From contig NC_135362.1 in NCBI RefSeq assembly GCF_051622035.1, forward strand, positions 15,537,501 through 15,601,500: a DNA stretch of 64,000 bases, given 5' to 3'. This document shows positions 36,114 through 47,509 of this stretch, in pieces. The notes below the pieces were generated by a model. It saw only the letters and a list, made by a program, of their open reading frames with translations. It had not been told where the DNA came from and searched no databases. The position numbers were made by a program, and so were the translations under genes. Every line of letters begins with the position of its first letter. Position 1 is the first letter of the stretch. The stretch comes from Arctopsyche grandis (lineage: Eukaryota > Arthropoda > Insecta > Trichoptera > Hydropsychidae).

Positions 36114-36498
36114 CGGTCTCCGTGACGGGCCGGAATGTGAAATGCCGGAAAACGCAAATATCGGAAGGCAAAGATCAAAAATCGAAAGATCTTAAGTTGA
36201 AAGATCAAAAAAAAAGAGTTCATGGTAAACGGTACATACTCACTTAATTTGCGCGAGCAGGAGACAACAGGAACAAGAAGAACAGGCTTTTCCTCCCGTA
36301 TTAATGTGCGCGCGCAGAATACGGGAGGAAAAGCCTGTTCCTCTTGTATCCTGCTCGCGCAAATTAAGTGAGTATGTATCGTTTACCATGCACCCTTTTT
36401 TTTTTGATTTTTCGACTTAAGATCTTTCGATTTTCGATCTTTGCCTTCCGATATTTACGTTTTCCGGCATTTCACATTCCGGCCCGTGAGGTAGACCC
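36114..36498. mobile_element. Foldback/MULE-like MITE with 9-bp target duplication
   Basis: A 385-bp element that is almost one palindrome (arms of about 185 bp). The left end is CGGTCTCCGTGACGGGCCGG and the right end, reversed, GGGTCTACCTCACGGGCCGG. Both flanks carry TATTTAAGT (36105-36113 and 36499-36507), a perfect 9-bp duplication. Long inverted repeats plus 9-bp duplications suit Mutator-like or Foldback elements. The centre has GTGCGCGCGCAGAATACGGG, shared with the hAT MITE at 18119. Non-coding. It lies about 300 bp upstream of the odorant-binding gene start. Confidence 0.8.
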
Positions 36499-36507
36499 TA
36501 TTTAAGT

Positions 36508-37247
36508 ATATGGGATATTTTATTTTGAAATGTAACTTGAACATAAACCTATATTGTATGACTTATGGCTGTAACTATAAACATTGCGTTCATATAATTT
36601 ATACATATTAGCAATATTGTTTTCAATGTTTGCAAGAATATCTAACAGACACTAAAATTCCTACTTGATATCCCGAAACGCTTTTAAAAAGAGGACATGG
36701 TTGAGAAAATCAACAAGTCTGGTTACCCTATCCCTAATGCTAACACTATCCGAAAAATATTTTCCAATATTTGTCAAGATTTTTTAAAGCAAATGCAAAG
36801 TACATGCATACATAGTCTCACTCTACAGTCTAAATAAATTCCATGTAATTATTTATTAAAAATTAAATTATATTTTCATAAAAATATGTTGTTATATAAA
36901 CACGCCACTGCATTACAACATCATGAATAGGATATATGGATGACCCATGAAGAACCACCCATTCATAAATTAGATTTGCTCTAATTTACAAATCGATTTA
37001 ACAATTTCATCGTACATAAAACGAGTGTGCATTAAATTGATTTTTTTCTAATTAGTGTTTCCTATTCGAATTGAATTTATAAATAAGAAATTTCATGGGA
37101 AAATTAAAGTGTCGCACATATGTAGAATATTCAAGGATATGAATTATATTACTAGGCTGACCAAAACGTACTATATGTACCATTTGAATGAGACAGTCCC
37201 ATTTTTTATGAAAAAATATAAATATAAAATTTAATTTTATATAATAA
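36508..37247. other. Gene-free AT-rich stretch
   Basis: No exon, RNA gene or repeat border was recognised on either strand. Confidence 0.4.
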
Positions 37248-37633
37248 TGTTGCGTACAGGGGTGGGTGGAGGATCCAAGTAAAAGGCCAACAGTCGTTTC
37301 ACAGCATTTATTGATGATTCAGGAGATACACGCACGGTCACTGCTCCGTCCTGAATGAATTATATCGCCTACGTACCGCCTTATAAAGGGTATATCTCTC
37401 AGGACGCCTAATCTGTTTACCTGTTGTATAGTCACGTATTCGGATATGTATTTCCCCGATATTGGGTCTCCCCGTACCGATTCTGAGAAATAACTAATAT
37501 CGGTCATTGTTTAGCCTAAATGCACTTAGAGTCCAGATATAATCTTTGGAAGTAAGTGCATGCATTTAGTTAATCCGATAACAGATATCCGTTGGTCTAA
37601 GTACAATTCGCTCAATCCACGGCGTACGTAACA
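37248..37633 (-). repeat. LTR in minus orientation with polypurine tract
   Basis: A 386-bp LTR: in plus coordinates it runs TGTTGCGTACAGGGG to GTACGTAACA. The sense strand is minus, where it starts TGTTACGTACGCC, holds CCTTATAAGG-like promoter sequence and AATAAA, and ends CGCAACA. Directly upstream in the sense direction (37634-37649) is the purine-rich CCTAAGAGGGAGGCAA, a good polypurine tract, so this is a 3' LTR. The internal part would extend to the right. Confidence 0.7.
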
Positions 37634-37689
37634 TTGCCTCCCTCTTAGGTCAAATCGTCCCGATTGACCAACAAATCATAACTGATAAA

Positions 37690-38158
37690 TCTACAGTAGT
37701 TACATTTATCTCCGATATCAGTCACAGTTACATTTACAATTACAGCCGTTATCTTTGCAGTTACAATGAAAACAATGACATTTAATTTCTACTACCGTTA
37801 CATTAACATTACCTTTACAATTTAAATTCTGTAACAGTTAGATTAACGTCATCTTTACAATGGAAACAATTGCATTAAACTTTCGTTACATTTCAATTTA
37901 CGACACCTTTACAATGTAAACAATTACATAAAACTTTCGTTACACTTCAATTTACGTCATCTTTACAATGGAAACAAAAACAATTAAAATTTCGTTACAC
38001 TACGATTTACGTCATCTTTACAATTGAAACAATTACATAAAAACTTTCATTACACTTCACTTTACGTCACCTTTACAATGGAAACAATTACATTAAACTT
38101 TCGTTACACTTCACTTTACGTCACCTTTACAATGGAAACAGTTACAGTTACATTTCTA
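37690..38158. repeat. Degenerate tandem repeats, about 57-bp unit
   Basis: Units such as ACTTTCGTTACACTTCACTT plus TACGTCACCTTTACAATGGA repeat about six times, with a looser GTTACATTTACA-type array before them. They lie inside the LTR-derived element and have no coding content. Confidence 0.7.
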
Positions 38159-38238
38159 CTCGCCTAAAATTAGTCATCCGATGTTCTACATTTGGAAATC
38201 ATTATTTGTTAGCTCTTCGGTCCAAAATTTCTCACGTG

Positions 38239-39134
38239 TTTGGTCCATGTTGCTCGTATCACCAAAGTCCAAATTTGCTATGGCAGCCCCGTATTCCTGT
38301 CATGTGGCCCAGCATCCTGCTGCAGACCAACGTTCAACCCAGAACGTGCTCCAAAGCCATGTCCCACAAGAATCGCTCCCATCCTCACAAAAGTGACTTG
38401 GTCCATGTCTCTCGTGTCACCATCGTCCAAATTTGCTACGGTGGCCCAGTGTTCCTATGTCATGTGGCCCAGCATCCTGCTGCAGACCAACGTTCAACCC
38501 AGAACGTGCTCCAAAGCCATGTCCCACAAGAATCGCCACCATCCTCACAAAAGTGACGGTTGACCCTGGAAAATGTGCACCCCTCAGTCTGCCACTCTGT
38601 TGGTGGTGCTTCTTTTCCGTTCCCTTGACCCTGGAAAATGTGCACACCTCAGTCTGCCACTCTGCTGGTTGTGTTTCTTTTCCGTTCCATTGACCTTGGT
38701 AAATGTGCACCCAACAGTCTGCCACTCTGTTGAATGTGCTTCTTTTCCGTTCCATTGACCCAACTGAAATCCATTTCTTTCTGATGTATTTTCCCGTTAC
38801 ATCTGCGAGATGATCTAATCACTGCTGCAACTGTCCATGTATTTTTTCAGGTACTCGTGTTTCCATTAGTTTCCAACTAGATTTTTTTCGATGTTGACGT
38901 ATATCAATTGTTCCGCTCTCTCTCGTTGAAGTCGCAATCTGGCGTTTCTTCGGTTTCAAATGCCCTCACGTGGTTGATCCAAGTCGCTCGTTTCCCCAAC
39001 GTCCAAATTTGTTGCGGTGGCCCCGTCTTCCTGTCATGTGGCCCAGCATCCTGCTGCAGACCAACGTTCCACCCAGAACGTGCTTCCTTTGCCATTCCCT
39101 CTGAAGCGGTGCCTCTATCCTCCCAAAAGTGACT
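38239..39134. repeat. Tandem repeats of about 160 bp and 65 bp inside the LTR element
   Basis: A unit of about 160 bp containing CATGTGGCCCAGCATCCTGC and TGCAGACCAACGTTC occurs at 38239-38399 and 38400-38560, and again, diverged, at 38975-39134. Between them a 64-66 bp unit with GGAAAATGTGCAC, CAGTCTGCCACTCTG and CTTCTTTTCCGTTCC repeats three times (about 38569-38760). Overlapping open frames on both strands here are by-products of the repeats. Confidence 0.75.
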
Positions 39135-39255
39135 TGATTGACTCCGCCGACTGACCAACCAACATTTATCCAATCTGATAAATGTGCCTCTCTGCCGTTG
39201 CATGGTTCCGATTGAATTCCATTTCAATCCGTTTACTTTCCGACTCTTTCTCTCT

Positions 39256-39730
39256 CCCAGAGACTGTGTGATCTGTTAACGGATTAACTAAATGCATACC
39301 GTGCGACTGGTATAAGTGGTTTTAAGGATTAGCGACAAGCTAAGTGCATGAAACAATGATTGCACTTCTCATACCGTGGGAATACATATCCGAATACGTG
39401 ACTATACAGTAGGTAAACAGATTAGATGTCCTGAGAGACCGTGAGACCGGTGTAAGTGGTTTTAGGGATTAACGACAAGCTAAGTGCATGAAAGCTAAAC
39501 AATGATTGCACTTCTCATACCGTGGGAATACATATCCGAATACGTGACTATACAGTAGGTAAACAGATTAGACGTCCTGAGAGATCTACCCCTTATAAGG
39601 CGGTACGTAAGCGATATCAGGTCATTCTGGACTGAGTGGTGACAGTGCGTGTAACTCCTGAATCATCAATAAATGCTGTGAAACGACTGTTGGCCTTTTA
39701 CTTGGATCCTCCACCCACCCCTACGCAACA
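39256..39730 (+). repeat. 5'-truncated LTR in plus orientation with internal duplication
   Basis: Ends CCACCCCTACGCAACA followed by ATAT, as does the LTR at 27922-29067. It starts inside the LTR at CCCAGAGACTGTGTGATC. A block with CATACCGTGGGAATACATAT and ACTATACAGTAGGTAAACAG occurs twice, about 120 bp apart. The orientation is opposite to the LTR at 37248, so the two enclose 1.6 kb of tandem repeats as inverted arms. Confidence 0.65.
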
Positions 39731-40660
39731 ATATTTTGGCCGTAGTCTTTGGAAAAAAAATTCGGGTGCTTTTTCTGATTCGGTGAATATTTCGCACAAA
39801 GTGATCTTGCGCATGCCACTATAATCTCGGTCACGGAGTATCTGGCACCTGAAAATTCCATTGTATTCGCAATTTTCGTGGCGACGATTGTCGTGTGCGC
39901 AATCGCAATTTACGAAATAATCCGATTACCGTTTTGTCTATTTGATCTTTGTTTTTAGGGTTGAGGGAGAGGGCTCTGGGTATGACATTGGAATCTATCA
40001 AGAATCATAATTAGAGACGGGATTGCAAAATAGTATTTAGGGAGCCCTATTAGTATTGAAGTATTGTATTAACGAGAACTCGAGTGCAAGATATTCCATG
40101 TTCGCGATTTTTGTGGCAACTATTGCACGATCGCAATTTGCGCAATAACCCGTTTACCTATTTATCGGTAAAGGGGTGACTACATCAAATGTAAAATGAC
40201 GTTACGGACTCGTATGCCCGTATCAACATGCAAAGTTCATATGTCTAGTCGATAATATTAAAAATCTCGTAAAAAAACCATTTGACTCCTTCGTTGTCAC
40301 ATGATTAATATAAAGAACAAACGACTAACCAGTAGAGATAAGACACACCTAATATTATAAGTACACCATTGATTAATGACACACGTAGTTAATGAATAAC
40401 ACTATTATATCCACCAAACCCATGCACTGACAAACCAAGATTGTACAACACGTGTCTTCAACACATTCATTGTTTGCTAAAGAGTATTTAAACTCAATAT
40501 TGTTAGAATTTAAGTTAATCCGTAATCAACTCTTGTACCGAATATTAAAATAAATTATTTTTTATTCAACCGTTCGTCTGCAATTCTTTATTCGCGCGAT
40601 TCATATTTTCGATGTAATCACCGAACCTTTATTCTCATAGATAAACATAAAGGTAAACGG
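39731..40660. other. Pieces of the GGTTCGGTGATTA dispersed repeat
   Basis: 39775-39925 and 40060-40165 carry diverged pieces (GATTCGGTGAATATTTCGCA, ATTAACGAGAACTCGAGTGC, GCGCAATAACCCGTTTACC). No genes were seen. 40200-40600 is AT-rich. Confidence 0.4.
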
Positions 40661-40910
40661 ACTACTAGTCATATGTGAACCAGTCACAGGACAACCGGTC
40701 GCTCTAGATCGGTCACACGTGATCACCCGTCACACTAAAACTGGTCCCGGGAAAACTGGTCACACCCTAAAACTGGTCACATCCGAAAATTAGTCACGAA
40801 AAAACTGGTCACACCCAAAAATTCGACCAATTTTTAATTTTTGGGTGTGACCAGTTTTTTCGTGACCAATTATCGGTTGTCCTGTGATCGGTTCACATTT
40901 GACTAGTAAT
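40661..40910. mobile_element. Foldback element with ACTGGTCAC repeats
   Basis: The outer arms ACTAGTCATATGTGAACC and GGTTCACATTTGACTAGT pair imperfectly, as do ACAGGACAACCG and CGGTTGTCCTGTG. The interior has several AAAACTGGTCACACCC-type units and a hairpin around TTTTTAATTTTTGGGTGTGACC. The right flank ends GTAATCACCGAACC, as in the elements at 26918 and 54597. Confidence 0.6.
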
Positions 40911-41058
40911 CACCGAACCAAACATAAAATAATGAAAATGCACATTATTTATTTTTGAGGGTGGTAACATCGAAACAAACGTCAAGTGTTCTGTGTGACG
41001 TTTTTGATGTAGTGTATTATGTTGACACTACGCTAATATTTTGTAGTTAATTTCAAGA

Positions 41059-42752
41059 ATGATTAGTGTGAAAATCAAACAACATGATTGTTCACGGGTG
41101 GAAGAGACTGCAAAACTCCCGGAGCCACCGTCCCATGATAATATTGAGGTATTGTGCTTGCCTAACCTACAAATATCTGTACTTACCGTGATCGTTGTAT
41201 CATTTAGATGTGTTTAATATTTAAAATGAAGTATGTATTTCTACAGTTTATTATAATGTGTTTTAATTATTTCACACTACAGAGGCCTTATACCTGTGAA
41301 TATGAAGAGTGTCGAAAAAAATACACCACAAGATCACACCTGCTAAGACACATAAAAATTATACACTCTGGTGAAAATTTAGAAAAGAAATCTTTCATGT
41401 AAGTAAAATTAGTTATTTTATAATTCAATTTTATATTACAATCACATATAATTTTTTTTTCAGCTGTACTGATTGTCAACAAGGATTTCGTAGTAAACAA
41501 AGCCTCCAAAAACACATATTAAACAAACACAAGCGAAACTTTCCATTTCAATGTGAATATTGCCTACAAGGTTTTAAGAAAAAAACTCATCTGGCAGCAC
41601 ACATTTATTTACACACTGGACTTAAACTATTAAAGTATTAAAAATTCAGCAAATTCTAAATGATTTATGAAATTGGATATCCTAACAAACTTTTTCTTTC
41701 AGGTGTAAGTTTTGTGATAAATCATTTGATAATCAATCAGCTAGGTACAAACATCAAAGAAATCATAAAATGTTCACATGTGAATGTGGAAAAGTGTTTA
41801 CAAGGTGGGCCGATATTCTGCAACATAAAAGAACTGAGCATGTGAGCGATAGTAAGTATTCATCATATGATATTATTTTATTTTCAGCCAACGTACATTT
41901 CAATTAGTAAGTGAGGTTTTTTGCAGGATACGAGTGTGATATATGTAATAGAGTATTTAGGATGAGAGCTCATATTGTACGACATTTAAAAATACACCCT
42001 GTTAATCAAGAGAGAGAAATATTTCTGTGTCCTACATGTCCAAAGTAAGTATACATATGCTCCAGTGGCGTGCCATCCTCATATGGCGTTCATGTAGAAC
42101 CCACACCAAGTTTTGCATGAACGGTGTATATGGACAGACCACGCCTGATAATGTACATACATATGGTGAGGCGTAATTGATGTATTATAGCTCATTCATT
42201 GGTTTAACAACTTGACAAATTGGTAGCATCGGATTATTCATGTGTGTAATTAAAATACATTTTAATCTTTCATAGGTTTTATACATTTAAAAGCAATTTA
42301 GTACATCATATAAATTCAGTTCATGAAAATTTGACATATGATTGCACTTTTCCCGGATGTGAAGCTAAATTATCCACAAAGGTTTTCTCTTATTTCATAT
42401 AAGTTATTATTAAAATAATTGTAATAACTTATCGAGAGATAAATTGTTTTAGAAAAAACTTGAACATCATCGTGAAAAAAAGCACATTAACCCCCCAGTA
42501 AAAAGGAAAAAGTCTATTAAACCTAGAAATAAACGGCGTGATTTTGGGGTACTAAAACGATCAACTGCTGTTAAACTATCTGGAGAATCTGTGCCACTAA
42601 AAAATGAAAAAGAAATAATTAAAGAGTCTGAAAGGTTTGTCGAAAAATCTTGTAATTCTGAATTATCCAGTAACATCTGTAATAAAGTTAAAAATCGAGC
42701 AAAAACGATTGCCAGTGATGCCGTGTATTACTGTGAAGCTACACTTAATTAG
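41059..42752 (+). CDS. TFIIIA-like C2H2 zinc-finger protein
   Basis: Seven in-phase exons: 41059-41148, 41283-41398, 41464-41634, 41703-41851, 41927-42044, 42276-42381 and 42453-42752, giving 349 residues. Eight C2H2 fingers: CEYEECRKKY, CTDCQQGF, CEYCLQGF, CKFCDKSF, CECGKVF (C-X1-C), CDICNRVF, CPTCPKFY and CTFPGCEAKL. The last three, with the long linker HPVNQEREIFLCPTC, line up with fingers 7-9 of vertebrate TFIIIA (CDVCNRKF ... ERTVYLCP). A lysine/arginine-rich tail follows (KRKKSIKPRNKRRD). TFIIIA binds the 5S rRNA gene internal promoter and 5S RNA. It normally has nine fingers; the first appears to be missing or in an unseen exon, and the 30-residue exon 1 is the least certain part. It would act in the nucleus and nucleolus. 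Confidence 0.85.
42063..42146. mobile_element. Small CAGTGGCGTG MITE-like insertion in an intron
   Basis: The intron between the fifth and sixth coding exons of the TFIIIA-like gene carries a segment from CAGTGGCGTGCCATCC to GGACAGACCACGCCTG. The ends are imperfectly inverted. The left end resembles the hAT MITE family, but a target duplication is not evident. Confidence 0.4.
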
Positions 42753-43567
42753 TTAATAGAATATTTATTTTATCTTAGCAGAGAATTTGACTGTATATTA
42801 TTTTTAACACAAATTGTGAAAGGTATAGGAATATAAATTTGTTAATATGTATGTAGGTAGTAAAATGCGAAATTGTTTTAGTTCAAATTTATTTTCTAAG
42901 CAATACATAATATTAACATAAATATCAGCGCTTACTATAGTTGAAAAAATATCACAATTATAATCATTAAGAAACAAAAAAAAAAATACAAACTTAAATC
43001 CTAATGTAGGGTTTTGAGTGAACGGTTTATTTTATACGTCTCTTATTAGAGATGTACCTCATCAATAGCCACAATGAAGCGAAAATATGACTTTTGGTGT
43101 ATTGCAGTAAGCAAATACAATTTTAGTCAACTATATTTGTTGAGACTTTTTTTTATTAAATTCTATATAAATTTCATGAAACATCTAAATATGATTAATT
43201 TTATAAAATCAATTATTTCAAATATTAGATAATGCAATACTGTAGTATCTCCGAATCATAATTAATTAGATTATTGATAAATAAAATACTTTTTCATTGT
43301 GGACGTACATATAGTCAGCAAGACTAGATGCAATTAATTCATTTTTTGAGATTCTAAATTATATTGGGATTTTTAGTAAAATATATTTTATATATAAAAT
43401 CAAATTTATATAAATATAACTTGTTAAAAATATACAAAAGGCATGTTCGAATTTATGAATCAATAATATAATATCGATTGAACAGCATGAATTTATGATA
43501 TAATAGTTGTTACAAAAATTAAACGTATTAAAAATTATTATCCTTTCTTTTTAAACTATGAAACATT
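42753..43567. other. Spacer between convergent genes
   Basis: AT-rich. It should hold the 3' untranslated regions of the TFIIIA-like gene (plus) and the first FUN14 gene (minus). No further features were seen. Confidence 0.4.
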
Positions 43568-44519
43568 TCAGCGACCACACATAAGACCAATAGCTAAACC
43601 GGCGACAAACGATGCAAGGAAAACATGAGTTTCGGATGCCCTGTAATGCTCATCTCCTGTAGCCGAATGATACCACTTTTTGGCTTTAAGTTGCTTCTTT
43701 TTCAAGAGATCTTCAGCTTTATCTAGTTTTCGATCGACAAATCGTTCCAACTGCAAAAAAGAAAATATAATTATTTAATAAATCACAAGAAATGTTGGTT
43801 GTTACACAAAGTATTATTTCATTTACCTTATCTGTCCAAGCTGGAGTACTTCCTGTAGCCTCTTTCTCAATCTTGTCGCTTATTTTATCGAGTTTTTTGT
43901 TAATCTTATCCCAGTCTAAATTTATATATCCTTTCTGCTGTGCATAGTGGAGTCCCATTGAAGCACCGCCAACACTAAATCCAGAAAGACCACCTATCTT
44001 CATGGCAACGAAACCTGTAAGCCTAATTTAAACATTTTCATTAATGTTTTTTTTTTTTTTGCAAATTATTCGAAAGTAAATGGCATTGAAATTATTCAAT
44101 AAAATTACACGATTTAGATATATGCACACCATTGGAAAAATACAAATATATTGAGTAAATATTTTGGATGACTTGAAATGTGTGCATTTATTCGTCAGTA
44201 AGTAACGAATTGAATAAATATTGGTTTTGCGCGTCACTATCGCGTTTGAATTAATACGATGACATCTTATCAGTATAGTTGTGCCAAAAAATCGAAAGCA
44301 GTCTAAGATATGACGCACATTTATAGTCGAATATTATGACATCATATATATAAATAGTATTTACCATCCGGAGATAGATCCTATGACGAGTTGCTGCAGC
44401 GCGGCCTTCTTTCCAATATCGCTGATTGCTTTGTCGAGGAATTTCCGCGTGTCCTCCACGGCGTCCTCCAACTTTTCAGTCGCATCTTCAGCGCGAGGCG
44501 AATTACTTCGGCGACTCAT
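43568..44519 (-). CDS. FUN14-domain protein (FUNDC family), copy A
   Basis: Three minus-strand exons: 44519-44365, 44022-43827 and 43750-43568, giving 177 residues. The start ATG opens a charged N-terminus (MSRRSNSPRAEDATEKLED). The FUN14 core spans about residues 43-100: QQLVIGSISGW|LTGFVAMKIG, GGASMGLHYAQQKGYINLDW, then a basic linker DKINKKLDKISDKIEKEA. Glycine-rich hydrophobic segments, including the C-terminal FLASFVAGLAIGLMCGR, are predicted membrane spans. Compared with copy B it has about 34 extra residues (KLDKAEDLLKKKQLKAKKWY and on) before the last span. FUNDC1 is a mitochondrial outer-membrane mitophagy receptor, but the N-terminal YxxL LC3-binding motif of the mammalian protein is not visible here. 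Intron positions equal those of copy B. Confidence 0.9.
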
Positions 44520-44849
44520 GATTACTTCGCAGCAATAAGGATTCGTTCAAATATCAACGCGATACTCCTCGAACGGTTGCGTCGAATCACCGTCAGATTA
44601 ATGGCAGAAAGGAGAAGTTGAGACGGAGACACTAGCCGTCGCCCTTCTTTCACGGTCAGCTGTCACACTTTCAGCAATCGTTGGTCTTAGCACCGACTTT
44701 TATGCGCTTGTCTCTGGCATCCCCACTCGAGCATTTCTCTTTATATCCATTAGTCAGCCGCTTCCTCACTTGCATCAGGTCCTCACACTAAAGCATCGCC
44801 AAGTTAATATTCGGTTAATGTTACATCCTTTACGTGGCAAGTGGAGTTT
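44520..44849. other. Upstream region of FUN14 copy A
   Basis: A GC-rich segment (44520-44800) adjoining the start codon of copy A; probably its 5' untranslated region and promoter. No TATA box can be assigned. Confidence 0.35.
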
Positions 44850-45220
44850 GGTGCAAACGATCGAAAAGCGTCAGACAGATTGAACCACAGATTAACTGGA
44901 TGGCTGCTTTAAACGCAATTCTCGACTTCACGAATGAAAAATTGCACATCAGATGACGAGTAACCTTTTGATGTGCACAGATGCAATTATTAAAATGGTA
45001 ATTATTAAAATTGAGTTGGATCTTTCTGGCGAGTTTTTAATAATTTAATAAGGAAAAATTCGGAACTAAAGTATCAGAAGCACAGAATGTATACAGGGTA
45101 GGTATGTCGGGACTTCGGGTAGATTTCGCTTAGTGTAAGTGCGAGTAGTACGCACGCATAAGGTACAAGTGTCGTTAATCTGTGGTTCAGTCTGTCTGGC
45201 GCTTTTCGATCGTTTGCACC
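44850..45220. mobile_element. MITE-like element with 47-bp inverted arms
   Basis: Arms at 44850-44896 and 45174-45220 are inverted, near-perfect copies (GGTGCAAACGATCGAAAAGC on the left, its reverse complement at the right end). The 277 bp between them are non-coding and include AAATTGAGTTGGATCTTTCTGG, which also occurs at about 22720. Confidence 0.65.
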
Positions 45221-45760
45221 GCATCGTGATTGTATGTATGGCGAAGTAGGTAGTTGCTTCGACGGAGTGAACAGGTTGAGCTCCCGAAGCTCACTGGCAT
45301 CAGGAGATGACGCGCTGGTTTATATTAGCCGTTGATTGGGCAACGGGTAGCTTGGCTGGTGATTTATAATTATGATTTCTACGATTTCGAGGTTGTCCTT
45401 TGTGTAGCTGTGTCAAGGTTTGGTTGGTGCGTAGTTAGTGGTGAGATCATCGGTTCCGGTGGGGTTACCGTGTACTCGTGATTTTGTATCTGAAGCGAGT
45501 TGATGGTGTTTTTGCCCTAGTTCGAAGGAAGGTATTTCGGCCAAAGTTGACTTTACGTGTTCGAACAGGAAGCGATGATGTAATTTGTACAGCTAGAGTT
45601 CAATGGGGGAGTAGATGATATTATAGGGGATGAACGAATGAGACGACTGGCATGTTGATGCACGTGCTTTTATTATGAGAGCCAGAGACGGAGTGTGGTA
45701 GCCACTCTGAACACAGCCGAGTTGGTCCCAACTCGCAGGAAGGTGACGGAACTCGACTAC
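45221..45760 (-). repeat. LTR-like repeat, minus orientation
   Basis: 45620-45745 is the reverse complement of the LTR-like block at 23037-23215 (CTTCCTGCGAGTTGGGACCA, AATAAA, CATGCCAGTCGTCTCATTCG on the minus strand). The adjoining 45221-45610 is GC-richer, possibly the rest of an LTR or internal retroelement sequence, but no protein domain is visible. Confidence 0.45.
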
Positions 45761-46594
45761 AATTTGTGCTATATTCCTACAATCACTCTTACTTGGAGAA
45801 ATTCATTTTTACGTTCATGCAACAATTATTTCCAATTTATGTACCTTAGCACGAGAAATAACATAATCGAGCACACTAAACATAGTTGCGTGGACGTGAA
45901 AAAGAGATTACAGATAGGAGTAAAAGACGCATAGGTCTGTTACCTAGAGTTGGCACGAACAAATGCGCTTGTGCAGTTTCAGTGAATAGGTGAATAGCTG
46001 CATTCAATAAAAAAAAAAAGACGCCTTGTCTCTTTCGCGCGCTTCTGTGTGAGCGCCAGCTCTCAGTAACAAACATGTAGTGAGTAGGATTCTAATTTTA
46101 TTCTACTAGGTTTTCTTTACAAATGGATAAAAAATGATGATCGTTTCATATGCATAAAACTTTTTTGGCAGCAAAGTAGACGAGTGATTACAATATGTAG
46201 TTGGTTTCTTGAATTTTAGCAGTAATAGTAACTCGATAATGAATGCCAAATGAGAAGCTAAAGTAGTTTTAGTCTGACTCATTAATGTCGTCCACACGGA
46301 ACAGCCGCTCACTAGAGAATGTCTGACTTGTCTGTTTGAGAGTACAGTCTTTGTAGTTGATAAGGTTTATCCGGCGTGTCTCTTATCCAGGTACGTAAGT
46401 ATTTGAACAGGCTTGGATTCTTGAATGTTTTGAATATTTCAAACGTTACAATACTATTGTATAGATTTATAATACATAGATCCACCCTCACGCTTTATAC
46501 TGGTCTCCCTTTTGGCGCATGCACACTTTCTCTCAGTAGGTAGTTAGCTTCTAAGTAGGAAAGGTCGATTGCGGAGATCTTGTCGATAGATATG

Positions 46595-46760
46595 CGGAGA
46601 TCTTGTCGTCACTAACTGAGGGTTACGGGGGGTTTAACTAGCGGGGAAGTGAAAAAAACGCCGACCGCTGCGTGGTAGGGAAAAAAAAACCTTTTTTTTT
46701 CCCAGCTTCCCCGCTAGTTAAACCCCCCGCACCCCTCAGTTAGTGACGACAAAATCTCCG
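46595..46760. mobile_element. Palindromic element
   Basis: Arms CGGAGATCTTGTCGTCACTA and TAGTGACGACAAAATCTCCG pair, and continue inward through CTGAGGGTTACGGGGGGTTT/AAACCCCCCGCACCCCTCAG and AACTAGCGGGGAAG/CTTCCCCGCTAGTT. The centre has A- and T-runs. It would form a long hairpin. Non-coding; superfamily unknown. Confidence 0.65.
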
Positions 46761-47509
46761 ACCAAAATCTCGCGTCAGGGCCCATCTATGTGTATTATAT
46801 ATCTATGTGTACCCCCCAAGAATCTTACTATTATTCCTACTTAAAAAAAATCAGTCGATAGTTACTCGCATAAACTGAGCCAATCACCGTAATACCTTAC
46901 TAAAATAGTAAATTAGCATTTTATTGAAAACCAAAAGATCGTGGGTTACGTGAAGTCTTACAAATTAAATTTTCGCTGATTTTTCGTACAACGCAAAAAT
47001 CAGACCTCTCCGACCTAGCAACGTTTATGGTCAGTTACCATTGTGCTTTGACCGTTTGTAGGTTGGTTGGGCCATCGACGTTTCTGGTTATTGCAAATCC
47101 TTGGTAATTCTAATATATTTTTTAATTTTGTTCCTATTTTTTTATTCATCATGTTTTATACATTTTAGTATACTCGTCATTATTCGCTTGAAAAATTTTG
47201 CTAAAAAAAAATAAGTCAACGCAATTGTTTCTGAATTATATAAATACCTTTGTATTTATGTAAATTAACGAACTTACTAATTTTTTAAGGTTTCTATATA
47301 CATATAATTATGTATTGTTTCATTTGTCTTAAATACTTTTATGTTCTTTGAGCGAATGATGTAAGTACAAGCAATGAAAAGTATATCAAGGTTGACTAGA
47401 TTATAATTTTAATGATTTCACAGCCTCAAAAATGATCAGTTGATTCAAATATCTCTATCTATAGAAACATTTTAACTGTGTTAAATTACTGATTTTTAGA
47501 ATTTTAATT
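46761..47509. other. Upstream region of FUN14 copy B
   Basis: AT-rich. An acceptor-like gatttttag at 47499 lies just before the start codon of copy B, suggesting that a non-coding first exon lies further upstream; I could not place it. Confidence 0.35.

Noticed and set aside
38206..38755. Overlapping 60-116 codon frames on both strands
   Set aside because: They are translations of the 160-bp and 65-bp tandem repeats; the same peptide recurs in different frames.
44391..44621. A 76-codon plus-strand frame
   Set aside because: It is the antisense shadow of exon 1 of FUN14 copy A, which has strong homology and splice sites on the minus strand.
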